Notes under the pieces: model-generated
What the model saw: only the letters and a program-made list of their open reading frames with translations
What the model was told of the DNA's origin: nothing
Databases searched by the model: none
In this document: one piece after another, positions 9,572 to 17,373 of the stretch
How positions within the stretch are numbered: position 1 is the stretch's first letter
Layout of the letters: each line of letters opens with the position of its first letter
Program-made: the position numbers and the translations under genes
From: Clostridiales bacterium
Lineage (GTDB): Bacteria > Bacillota > Clostridia > Oscillospirales > Oscillospiraceae
DNA length: 64,000 bases
Direction of reading: 5' to 3'
NCBI GenBank assembly: GCA_014799565.1
Contig: JAAVHT010000021.1
Coordinates: 88,861 to 152,860, forward strand

Positions 9572-10220
9572 AGGTTTTCCCCTCCTCGCGGTATTGACAA
9601 TTCTCTCTAAAGCTACAAAATCCGCACCCTCGAATCCGGGCGGGCTGAGGATGGCCGGACAGGCCGATGACGGCGGTGACGGATTTGGTGGGGTTCATCA
9701 GCAGGCTGTCCGTCACCTGCACCCCCAGCCGCCGCTGGGCATCCAGCAAAGCGCAGATGTCCCTTTGCAGCTCCAGCGGCAGGTCGCCGTAGCCGGGGCT
9801 GAAGCGGTCAGTGAGGTACAGCCCAGGGAACCGGGCGGAAATCTCCTGCTCCGCCTCATCGCAACCCGCCTCCACCCAGGCGGAGCCGCACACGTCCAGC
9901 ATAGCCGCCCGGGCCATGCTCCGGGCCTGCTCCGCGCGGAGCATGGATTCAAACCCCGCCCCCAGGGTGCAGGCCAGCAGCACCGCCTGGGAGCAGTCTG
10001 CCAGCATCTTATGGGCCATCTCCCCCGTCAGGGTGAGGCCCGTCCCTTCCAGCGTCGGGCCCTCCTCCCCAAGCACCAGGGGAAACACCCGGTAGATGTA
10101 CCGGGGTTCCACCGCCTGGGTAAGCTTGTCCGCCACAGCGGACATCTCAGCGTACAGCGCGGGGTCAGGCTCGCCCCGCACCCCCAGGTAGCGCAGGGGC
10201 TCCGATAAATCCAGCTTCAT
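9561..10220 (-). CDS. Stand-alone vitamin B12-dependent methionine synthase activation-domain protein
   Basis: 219 aa, FSPGYGDLPLELQRDICALLDAQRRLGVQVTDSLLMNPTKSVTAVIGL motif of MetH activation domain; overlaps metH start. Confidence 0.88.
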   Translation of the reverse strand: MKLDLSEPLRYLGVRGEPDPALYAEMSAVADKLTQAVEPRYIYRVFPLVLGEEGPTLEGTGLTLTGEMAHKMLADCSQAVLLACTLGAGFESMLRAEQARSMARAAMLDVCGSAWVEAGCDEAEQEISARFPGLYLTDRFSPGYGDLPLELQRDICALLDAQRRLGVQVTDSLLMNPTKSVTAVIGLSGHPQPARIRGCGFCSFRENCQYREEGKTCGT

Positions 10221-10240
10221 CTCATCACCCTCTTGTGAAA

Positions 10241-10275
10241 AGGCCCCGCGCCGTCAACGCGGGGCCGGGTTTTGC
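10241..10275 (-). terminator. Intrinsic terminator downstream of the ATP-grasp gene
   Basis: GGCCCCGCG-ccgtcaa-CGCGGGGCC hairpin; T tract (CCTTTTC) on minus strand. Confidence 0.7.
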
Positions 10276-10288
10276 CTCGAAACGCGCC

Positions 10289-11314
10289 CTACCATTCCTG
10301 CGCTTTCTCCTCAGCTTCAATGGCCCGGAACCGAGGCATGATGCCGATCTTGTCCGGGGTGTGGACGGGGAGCTGGTAGATGTCGTGGCCGGGGAACTGG
10401 TTGCCCTCCACCAGGCAGGGGCCGTCCGGGGTGAAGCACACGTCCCAGCCCACGTAGCCCACTTCCGGGATGATCTGGGCGGCCTCCGTCACCAGGGCTT
10501 TGGCCCTGTCCCAGTCGGGGAAGGTAAAGCCCTTGATCTGCGCGCCGGTGGCGGGGTGGTCGGCGTACAGGTTTTTCTGCTTGTCCAGCGCCCGGTCGAT
10601 GACGGTGCCCGTCTCCGGGTTCATGGGGGCCACCATGCCGCCGCTGTTGAAGTTGTCCACGAACTTGCCGTTGCCGATGCGGAACATGGCGGTGACCAGA
10701 TATACCTTGCCGCTCTTCCCCCGGATGGTCACCATGCGCACCGTGTTGATGGAGCCGGGGTAAATGGCCGCCACCGCTGGGTGCTGGATAATGACCTCCT
10801 CCAGCTCCAGCAGGGGGGCTTTTTCCGCCAGGTGGTCGTAGAGGGCGTCCAGGGAGGAAAAATCCTCTGTTTTCAGCTTTTCGATGCCCCAGCCGCAGCT
10901 GCCCTTTGAGGGCTTGGCCATAAACACCGAGTGGCGGCTCAAAAACGCCAGCACGTCCTCTCTGTTGTCCCCGGTCACCGACACCCAATCCCGGTGGAGG
11001 AACCGCTCAAACCGGGCGTTAAACCGGATCTTGTCCCCAAAATCGTCCATGTGGGCCTTGTCGTTGTATTTCACCACGAGCTCGTTGTTCCGCCCCCGGG
11101 TCAGGTAGGTGTCCCGCTGCTCGGGGGTAAGGTTGTACATCTCAAACAGGTCGTAGTCCATATAGCCCGCGCCGTACTTCACCGCGCAGTCCTGCATATC
11201 CCGGAAGATAGACAGGCGGGAGCGGCCCGTCTTTTTATGGATGGAGCTGATTTTGTCCAGCATGGCTTTGTAGTTCATGTTCAGCACCCGCTGAACCAGA
11301 TATTTTACCTTCAT
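10289..11314 (-). CDS. Sugar-transfer-associated ATP-grasp family protein
   Basis: VFMAKPSKGSCGWGIEKL, GYVGWDVCFTPDGPCLVEGNQFPGHDIYQLP; start trimmed to ATG 11314 with AAGGAGG upstream. Confidence 0.78.
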   Translation of the reverse strand: MKVKYLVQRVLNMNYKAMLDKISSIHKKTGRSRLSIFRDMQDCAVKYGAGYMDYDLFEMYNLTPEQRDTYLTRGRNNELVVKYNDKAHMDDFGDKIRFNARFERFLHRDWVSVTGDNREDVLAFLSRHSVFMAKPSKGSCGWGIEKLKTEDFSSLDALYDHLAEKAPLLELEEVIIQHPAVAAIYPGSINTVRMVTIRGKSGKVYLVTAMFRIGNGKFVDNFNSGGMVAPMNPETGTVIDRALDKQKNLYADHPATGAQIKGFTFPDWDRAKALVTEAAQIIPEVGYVGWDVCFTPDGPCLVEGNQFPGHDIYQLPVHTPDKIGIMPRFRAIEAEEKAQEW

Positions 11315-11326
11315 GGAGACCTCCTT

Positions 11327-11354
11327 GTTCCTTTTTCTTGAAAGAAAAAGGAAC
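11327..11354. repeat. Perfect 13-bp palindrome abutting the RBS of the ATP-grasp gene
   Basis: GTTCCTTTTTCTT-GA-AAGAAAAAGGAAC. Confidence 0.85.
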
Positions 11355-11475
11355 CGAAAAAGAACTTTAATTCGCTGACGAACCGGGTAAAAACCCATCC
11401 ATTACCGCCCGGCAACAAACATTTACCATATGGTAACACATTGCGGGGAAAAACGCAATGCCGGGAAAAACGGTC

Positions 11476-11528
11476 TTGACAGGGCCCCGCCCCTATTGTA
11501 TACTCTAACTCGTAAATCAGTTTACAAT
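11476..11528 (+). promoter_or_regulatory. bioY promoter with overlapping BirA-type operator
   Basis: TTGACA (11476-11481), 17-bp spacer, TATACT (11499-11504); ATTGTATAC (11495-11503) N16 GTTTACAAT (11520-11528) inverted repeat. Confidence 0.85.
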
Positions 11529-11543
11529 TGGAGTGATCCTAGT

Positions 11544-12128
11544 ATGACAGCGAAATCCTCGGTGGACACTCGCCGACTCACCCTGTGCGCGGTGATGGCG
11601 GCGGTGATGTGCGTGATCGCCCCCATCTCCATCCCCATCGGCGTGATCTCCATCACCGGGGGCACCCTGGCCATCTATCTGGCAGCCTATATGCTGGGCG
11701 CCATCTGGGGTACGGTGAGCACCCTGGTGTACCTACTGGTGGGCTTTGTGGGCCTGCCGGTATTCAGCAACTATATGGGCGGCGCGGCCCGTCTGCTGGG
11801 CCCTACGGGGGGCTATCTGGTGGGCTATCTGCCCATGGTTCTGCTGGCGGGGGCGGCGGTTCAATGGTCGGCCCACCGCTTTGATGAAAAGGGCAAGTCC
11901 GGCATGGTCATCGCCCTGGCGGCGCAGTTCGTGGGGATGGTGCTGGCCACCGCGGTGCTGTACGCCTTTGGCACCGCCTGGTACTGTATCCAGGCGGGGG
12001 TGGATCTGCAAAAAGCCCTGGCGGCCTGCGTGTTCCCGTTCATCCCCTGGGATCTGGCCAAGATGGCGGTGGCCCTGATTGTGGGCACACCCGTCCGCCG
12101 CCGGCTGGAGCGGGCCAATCTGCTGTGA
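11544..12128 (+). CDS. bioY: Biotin ECF transporter S component BioY
   Basis: ISITGGTLAIYLAAYMLGAIWGTVSTLVYLLVGFVGLPVFSNYMGGAARLLGPTGGYLVGY, canonical BioY motifs. Confidence 0.93.
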   Translation: MTAKSSVDTRRLTLCAVMAAVMCVIAPISIPIGVISITGGTLAIYLAAYMLGAIWGTVSTLVYLLVGFVGLPVFSNYMGGAARLLGPTGGYLVGYLPMVLLAGAAVQWSAHRFDEKGKSGMVIALAAQFVGMVLATAVLYAFGTAWYCIQAGVDLQKALAACVFPFIPWDLAKMAVALIVGTPVRRRLERANLL

Positions 12129-12156
12129 GCCCCGCCCCGTTCTGCTTTTCCCTGCG

Positions 12157-12200
12157 CCCTGCCCCGGTACATACACCGTATCGGGGCAGGGCTTTTTTGG
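12157..12200 (+). terminator. Intrinsic terminator after bioY
   Basis: CCCTGCCCCGGTAC...GTATCGGGGCAGGGCTTTTTT. Confidence 0.88.
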
Positions 12201-12333
12201 GCTTTATCCGCCCACGGCGAAAAGAGTTGGCAAAAAAGGGCTTTCTTTTCCCGCCGGTTCGTAGTAAGATATTGAAGTTGAGGATTTTCCCGTTTTACAG
12301 ATACGAGCGCGCGCGGCGCGCATGGAGGTTTTG

Positions 12334-14655
12334 ATGATAAACTTACTGGCTTTGACCGCCTCGGCAACCCCGGAGGAGAGCGCCCCGCTCACCCTCCAGG
12401 GGGCCTGGGACGCGGTAGTATACGGCGTGTCCTGGTTTTTCGGCAATCTGTCCCCTGCCTTTGTGTGGGCCATTCTGGGGATCGCGGTGTGCGTTGTCTT
12501 TTTTGTCTACTACTGGTGGTGCCTGCTCCCCCGGCCCCGCAGCCTGGAGTGGATCGCCATGTCGGAGGAGCGCTCCAAGCCCCGGCGCATGACCCTCACC
12601 CTGCCCTGCCACCCCATGGAGCGGCGGGATATCCTGCCCGTTCTGCTGCTGACGGCGGTGTACGCCTTTACCGCTTTTTTCCAGCTGGGGGACTTTTCCG
12701 TCCCTCAGAACCCGGTCAAATTTCAGCAGGGGGACAGCTATGAGTTCTCCTATGACCAGCCAATAACGGTGACCCAATTGTCCTTCTACACCTCCCTGGG
12801 CACCGGGTACTACACCCTGGAGTGGCAGGACGAAAACGGGAACTGGCAGGGCGTCAAGCTGGATCAACCCTATAACTCCCTCTTCAAGTGGCGGGTACTG
12901 AACCTGGCCCATGTGGATCAGAACGGCCTGGAAATCAGCGCGGAGAACAAAAACGAGGACAAGGAGCCGGTGGGCGCCGTTACCGCCTTCCATTTCCGCA
13001 TCACCGCCACCAGCGCTCCCCGAGAAGAGGGATTGTGGCTGTCGGAGCTGGCCCTGTGGGGGGCTGCCGCCTGCGGCCCCGATCCGGAGCTCGTCCCGAA
13101 CCATGTGGACGAGGGCGGCGCGGCCCTGTTCGACGAGCATGACCTCTGGTCCTGCAAGTACACCTACATGAACTCGTCCTACTTCGACGAGATCTACCAC
13201 CCCCGCACCGCCCTGGAGCACCTGAACAACGTCTACCCCTATGAGGTGTCCCACCCGCCCCTGGGCAAGCTGATTTTGTCCATCGGGATCATGATGTTTG
13301 GCATGGTTCCCTTCGGCTGGCGGTTCATGGGCACGCTCTTCGGCGTGCTGATGGTGCCTGTACTCTATCTTTTCCTCAAAAACCTGTTCGGCAAAACCCC
13401 TGTGGCCCTGTGCGGCACGGCCCTGTTCACCTTCGACTTCATGCACCTGGTGCAGACCCGCATCGCCACCATCGACACCTACGGCGTGTTCTTCATCCTG
13501 GTGTCCTACTACTTCATGTACCGCTGGCTGGCGGTGCCCGCCGGGAAGAAGCTGCGGCACTACATCCTGCCCCTGGGGCTCAGCGGCCTGTTTTGGGGCA
13601 TCGGCTGCGCCTCCAAGTGGACGGTGGTGTACGCCGGGGCAGGGCTGGCCCTGCTGTGGCTGCTGGGGATGATCTTCAAGGCCGGGGACTGGCACGAGGC
13701 GGAGAACAAGGCCCGGCTGACAGCGGCCCCTCCGGAACTCCGTCAGGAGGTGACGGAGGCCATGTTCCAGGAGGCCCCGCCCCCCTGGGAGCGGCCCCAG
13801 GTTCCCTCTTTCGCCATTCACGTGGCGGGCACTATCTTACTCTCTGTGTTATTCTTTGTTATAATTCCCCTTTGTATTTACACGGTGTCCTATTTCCCCT
13901 ACGCCGCCGCCAAGGGCAATACAGGCGGCTTCAGCGGCATGGCCCGGGAGTCCTTGACCTGGCTCTTCACCCAGTTGCCCCAGCACCTGGACAAGCTGCC
14001 GAAGTATATGGAGCAGCTCACCCAGACCATGGCGGCGGAGGGCAAGGCCCCCGGCCTCATTGATCGCATCGACGGATTTTTCAAGGTGATCCCCGGCGAC
14101 AGCAGCAACCCGGTGGATATCATGCTGAAAAATCAGCACTTCATGCTCACCTACCATCAGGGCGTCCACACCCCCCACCCCTACGAGTCCTACTGGTATC
14201 AGTGGATCTTCGACGGACGGCCCATCCTGTACTACCGCGACCTGGATGTGCCGGGGATGAAGAGCCTGTTCGCCTCCTTCAACAACCCCCTGGTGTCCTG
14301 GGCGGGCCTGGCGGCCATTTTCGGCGTGGCCATCCAGACGGTGCGGCGCAAATGCGGCAAGGGACTGTTTATCCTCATCGCGCTGCTGTCCCAATTTGTG
14401 CCCTGGCTGCCCATCGGGCGCATCCTCTTTGCTTACCACTACTTCCCCACGGTGCTGTTCCTGTGCTTCGCCATCGCCTATCTCATGGACGACATGATGA
14501 CCCGGAAGCGGACGGGATACCGGCTGGCGGTCTACGGCTTCACCGGCTGCGCGGTTGGTCTGTACGCCATCTTCTATCCCGAACTTATCGGCATCTACGT
14601 GCCAACCTGGTACAGCACTTATTTTCTCCGCTGGTTCCCAAGCTGGCCGCTGTGA
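12334..14655 (+). CDS. PMT-family (phospholipid carrier-dependent) glycosyltransferase
   Basis: SYFDEIYHPRTALEHLNNVYPYEVSHPPLGKLILSIGIMMFGMVPFGWRFMGTLFG PMT motif, many TM segments; alternative start at 12322. Confidence 0.85.
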   Translation: MINLLALTASATPEESAPLTLQGAWDAVVYGVSWFFGNLSPAFVWAILGIAVCVVFFVYYWWCLLPRPRSLEWIAMSEERSKPRRMTLTLPCHPMERRDILPVLLLTAVYAFTAFFQLGDFSVPQNPVKFQQGDSYEFSYDQPITVTQLSFYTSLGTGYYTLEWQDENGNWQGVKLDQPYNSLFKWRVLNLAHVDQNGLEISAENKNEDKEPVGAVTAFHFRITATSAPREEGLWLSELALWGAAACGPDPELVPNHVDEGGAALFDEHDLWSCKYTYMNSSYFDEIYHPRTALEHLNNVYPYEVSHPPLGKLILSIGIMMFGMVPFGWRFMGTLFGVLMVPVLYLFLKNLFGKTPVALCGTALFTFDFMHLVQTRIATIDTYGVFFILVSYYFMYRWLAVPAGKKLRHYILPLGLSGLFWGIGCASKWTVVYAGAGLALLWLLGMIFKAGDWHEAENKARLTAAPPELRQEVTEAMFQEAPPPWERPQVPSFAIHVAGTILLSVLFFVIIPLCIYTVSYFPYAAAKGNTGGFSGMARESLTWLFTQLPQHLDKLPKYMEQLTQTMAAEGKAPGLIDRIDGFFKVIPGDSSNPVDIMLKNQHFMLTYHQGVHTPHPYESYWYQWIFDGRPILYYRDLDVPGMKSLFASFNNPLVSWAGLAAIFGVAIQTVRRKCGKGLFILIALLSQFVPWLPIGRILFAYHYFPTVLFLCFAIAYLMDDMMTRKRTGYRLAVYGFTGCAVGLYAIFYPELIGIYVPTWYSTYFLRWFPSWPL

Positions 14656-14772
14656 GGCTGAGATTCCGTGATGCTTCGTTGCGGGAACCCCAAACACCGG
14701 TCACATACCCCAAGTATGCTCCCGGCGTTTGAGAACCCCGCGCCTCGCCTGACGAAATCTCAGCTCTCACAG
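14650..14772. repeat. Long imperfect palindromic element
   Basis: arms CTGTGAG-GCTGAGATTCCGTGATGC and (reverse complement) CTGTGAGAGCTGAGATTTCGTCAGGC; centre CATAC-CCCAA-GTATG. Confidence 0.8.
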
Positions 14773-14795
14773 AATCCGCATTCAAAATACCGAAG

Positions 14796-15620
14796 GTGAT
14801 TGTTTTGTACCTCTGCGACATCCACAGCCACACAAAAATCTCCCACGACAGCCAAGCGGAGCTGTCCGATACCGCCCGGGCCGCCATTGCCGCCGGCCTG
14901 CGGGAGTTCTGCGTCACCGACCACCATGACCTTTTGAACTTCGATGGGTCGCCCGCCGGCCCCTTCGACTGGCCCGCCGCCAAGGAGCAGTACCGGGCGG
15001 TGAAGCGGGAGGTGGGGGACAGGCTCATCCTCCGCCTTGGCATCGAACTGGGCTCCGCGCCCTATAACCCAGACATGGCCCGGGAAGTGCTGGCCCAGGG
15101 CGGGGAGGAGCTGGACTTTGTACTGGGCTCCCTCCACAACTGGATCGGGATGGAGGGGGATCGGGATCTGTACTTTTCCGACTTCCACAACAATATGGAG
15201 CTGAGCCGCAAAGCGTTGGAGAGCACCCTGGATCACACCTGGACGCTGGTGACCCAATGTCCCGACTGCTACGACAGCCTGGCCCACATCGTCTATCCCC
15301 TGCGGTACATCCACCGGGACGGCGTCGACCTGTCCATCGCCGAGTATGAGGAGCGGGTGCGGGCCATCTTCACCGAGGTGGCCAAGACCGACCACGCCAT
15401 GGAGGTCAACGTGTGCCGGGGGGAGGATCTGGACTCCTGGCCTCCCCTGCTGACCTGGTTCAGGGAGTGCGGAGGCAGGCTGGTCACCGTGGGGTCGGAC
15501 GCCCACCGGGCCGAGGACGTGGCAAAGGGCATCCCCCAGGCCCTGGAAATGATTAAGGCGGCGGGCTTTGACTGCGTAACCACCTATGAGCGCCGCCGCC
15601 CGGTGCTCCACAAACTTTGA
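14796..15620 (+). CDS. PHP-domain histidinol-phosphatase (HisJ-like)
   Basis: CDIHSHTKISHDSQAE, FCVTDHHD, LGIELG, GGRLVTVGSDAHRAEDV; non-ATG start probable. Confidence 0.82.
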   Translation: MIVLYLCDIHSHTKISHDSQAELSDTARAAIAAGLREFCVTDHHDLLNFDGSPAGPFDWPAAKEQYRAVKREVGDRLILRLGIELGSAPYNPDMAREVLAQGGEELDFVLGSLHNWIGMEGDRDLYFSDFHNNMELSRKALESTLDHTWTLVTQCPDCYDSLAHIVYPLRYIHRDGVDLSIAEYEERVRAIFTEVAKTDHAMEVNVCRGEDLDSWPPLLTWFRECGGRLVTVGSDAHRAEDVAKGIPQALEMIKAAGFDCVTTYERRRPVLHKL

Positions 15621-15639
15621 ACAGAGAGGATTTGAGGAT

Positions 15640-16077
15640 ATGAAAATTTCCATTGCCTGCGACCACGGCGCGTACGATCTGAAGGAACGGCTGAAAGCCC
15701 ACCTGCTGGAGCAGGGCCACGAGGTGACCGACTGCGGCACTACTAGCACGGATAGCTGCGACTACCCCGACTTCGCCCGCCCAGCCGCCCAGCTGGTGGC
15801 GGACGGAACCTGTGAGCGAGGCGTCGTCCTCTGCACCACCGGCATCGGCGTGTCCATGGTGGCCAACAAGGTGAAGGGCGTGCGGTGCGCCCTGTGCCAC
15901 GAAACCCTGTCCGCCGAGATGACCCGCCGCCACAACGACGCCAACGTGCTGGCCATGGGGGCCGGGGTCACCGGGGGCAACCTGGCGGAGCGGATTTTGG
16001 ACGTGTTCCTGTCCACCGAGTTTGAGGGCGGCCGCCACGTGCGCCGGGTGGAAAAAATTATGGAGACGGAACAATAA
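15640..16077 (+). CDS. rpiB: Ribose 5-phosphate isomerase B
   Basis: MKISIACDHGAYDLKERLKAHLLEQGHEVTDCGT...VLCTTGIGVSMVANKVKGVRCALC; start ATG 15640. Confidence 0.93.
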   Translation: MKISIACDHGAYDLKERLKAHLLEQGHEVTDCGTTSTDSCDYPDFARPAAQLVADGTCERGVVLCTTGIGVSMVANKVKGVRCALCHETLSAEMTRRHNDANVLAMGAGVTGGNLAERILDVFLSTEFEGGRHVRRVEKIMETEQ

Positions 16078-16109
16078 ACACTTTTTGTCATATCGCACAG
16101 TAATATAAC

Positions 16110-16149
16110 AAAACGGAGTGCCTTCCACAATGGAACGCACTCCGTTTTT
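16110..16149. terminator. Bidirectional terminator between rpiB and rnmV
   Basis: AAAACGGAGTGC-cttccacaatggaa-CGCACTCCGTTTTT. Confidence 0.85.
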
Positions 16150-16732
16150 ATCCATTCAGCAGCTCGTCCAGCTCGTCCGGGGTATACAGCGCGTTCAGCG
16201 CCGCCAGCAGCGCCTTGGCGCTCATGTGCTCGGGCAGCTCCAGCCTGCGAAGAAGGGCGGCCCGCCGCTGGGCCGCGTCGGGCGTCCCGGACAATCCCAA
16301 AGCAAACAAGTCCGCCGGGGTGAGATCCCCCGAGGGGCGGGACGGCGCTTCCCCGTCCAGCACCGTGGCCCCGGCCCGGAGGATGGCGTTTCGCAGCACC
16401 TCGGGCGGCATCCCCTCCACCCCCAGCTTGCCCTCCTTGCCGGGGGCGCGCTTGCGGCGCTCCTTGCCGTACACGTCGGGGACATAGGCGTGCTTGAGCT
16501 GTCCCTTGGGAATGGCCCCTTTCAGGTAGTTTCGGATGACAAACCCCGCCCCGTCCGGGTCGGTGAGGACGATGAGCCCACGCTTTGCCGCCAGCTTCCG
16601 CAGCAGGGCCAGCCGCTCGCTGTCCTTGAACACGCCGAACCCGGCGGTGTCCAGGATCAGGGTGTCCACCACCCCGGCCAGGGCGGATTTGTCGTACCGC
16701 CCCTCTACCACAATAGCCTCTTGAATTCTCAT
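16148..16732 (-). CDS. rnmV: Ribonuclease M5 (toprim domain)
   Basis: IQEAIVVEGRYDKSALAGVVDTLILDTAGFGVFKD...GLIVLTDPDGAGFVIRNYL. Confidence 0.88.
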   Translation of the reverse strand: MRIQEAIVVEGRYDKSALAGVVDTLILDTAGFGVFKDSERLALLRKLAAKRGLIVLTDPDGAGFVIRNYLKGAIPKGQLKHAYVPDVYGKERRKRAPGKEGKLGVEGMPPEVLRNAILRAGATVLDGEAPSRPSGDLTPADLFALGLSGTPDAAQRRAALLRRLELPEHMSAKALLAALNALYTPDELDELLNG

Positions 16733-16779
16733 ATCAGTCTCCCATTAAACAAAGCTGCTTCGTCACCGGTTTCAAGCGA

Positions 16780-17360
16780 CTATATACTACTTGCTAAAAA
16801 ATCCAAAATAGCTTTGAATATCTGTTCTCTGTTGTAAGATGTATCATAGTATGGTAGGTTATAAATTCTGCATTGTTCTTTCAGTTGTCTGCTTATCGTT
16901 ACAATGTCGGCGCAATCCCCTTTGTTTTCTTCTTCCGTTTTATAATAAGTATAGTCCTTGGGGGTATCGTACCTTTTTAAAAGTTCATATCTTTCTTCAG
17001 GAGTTACTTCCGATGTGCCGAGATAATAAATATCACAAAGAGAAGGATCTATATATTGGATATAGTGTTTTGGTAATAACTGAAATATATCAATTACCAT
17101 TCCGTAGTCACATTCATTATACTCACCGCTGTCCATCATCGCCCGTATGAATAACGCGATCTTAGAACTGATATATTGGATATTTTCTTGTAAATCTGTA
17201 TCTGCATCAGAATTTATGCCTGTTTCAGGAAAAACTTTCTCGATCCCCGCAATGATTGAGTCCATACTGATATGTTGGTATCCAAATTTTTTGATATCAG
17301 TTGAGAAACTGTGCTTTTCCCTGATCTCGGCACACCTGCAATGATAATATGTTTCTTCAA
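16780..17360 (-). pseudogene. P-loop nucleoside/nucleotide kinase-like gene with a 1-nt frame change after the Walker A region
   Basis: From TTG 17360 (RBS gaggagg): LKKHIIIAGVPRSGKSTVSQLISKN, then the frame shifts at A_AAA_AAT (17287-17292 T run on +) to FGYQHISMDSIIAGIEKVFPETG...; ORF track shows only 16780-17265. Confidence 0.75.
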
Positions 17361-17373
17361 AATTTGCCTCCTC

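Noticed and set aside
10221-10290. Possible SAM or cobalamin riboswitch upstream of the metH operon
   Set aside because: The space is too short and is mostly occupied by the ATP-grasp terminator hairpin.
14585-15043. 152-aa minus-strand ORF spanning the palindrome
   Set aside because: Runs through the non-coding palindrome and antisense of PMT and PHP genes; no domain.
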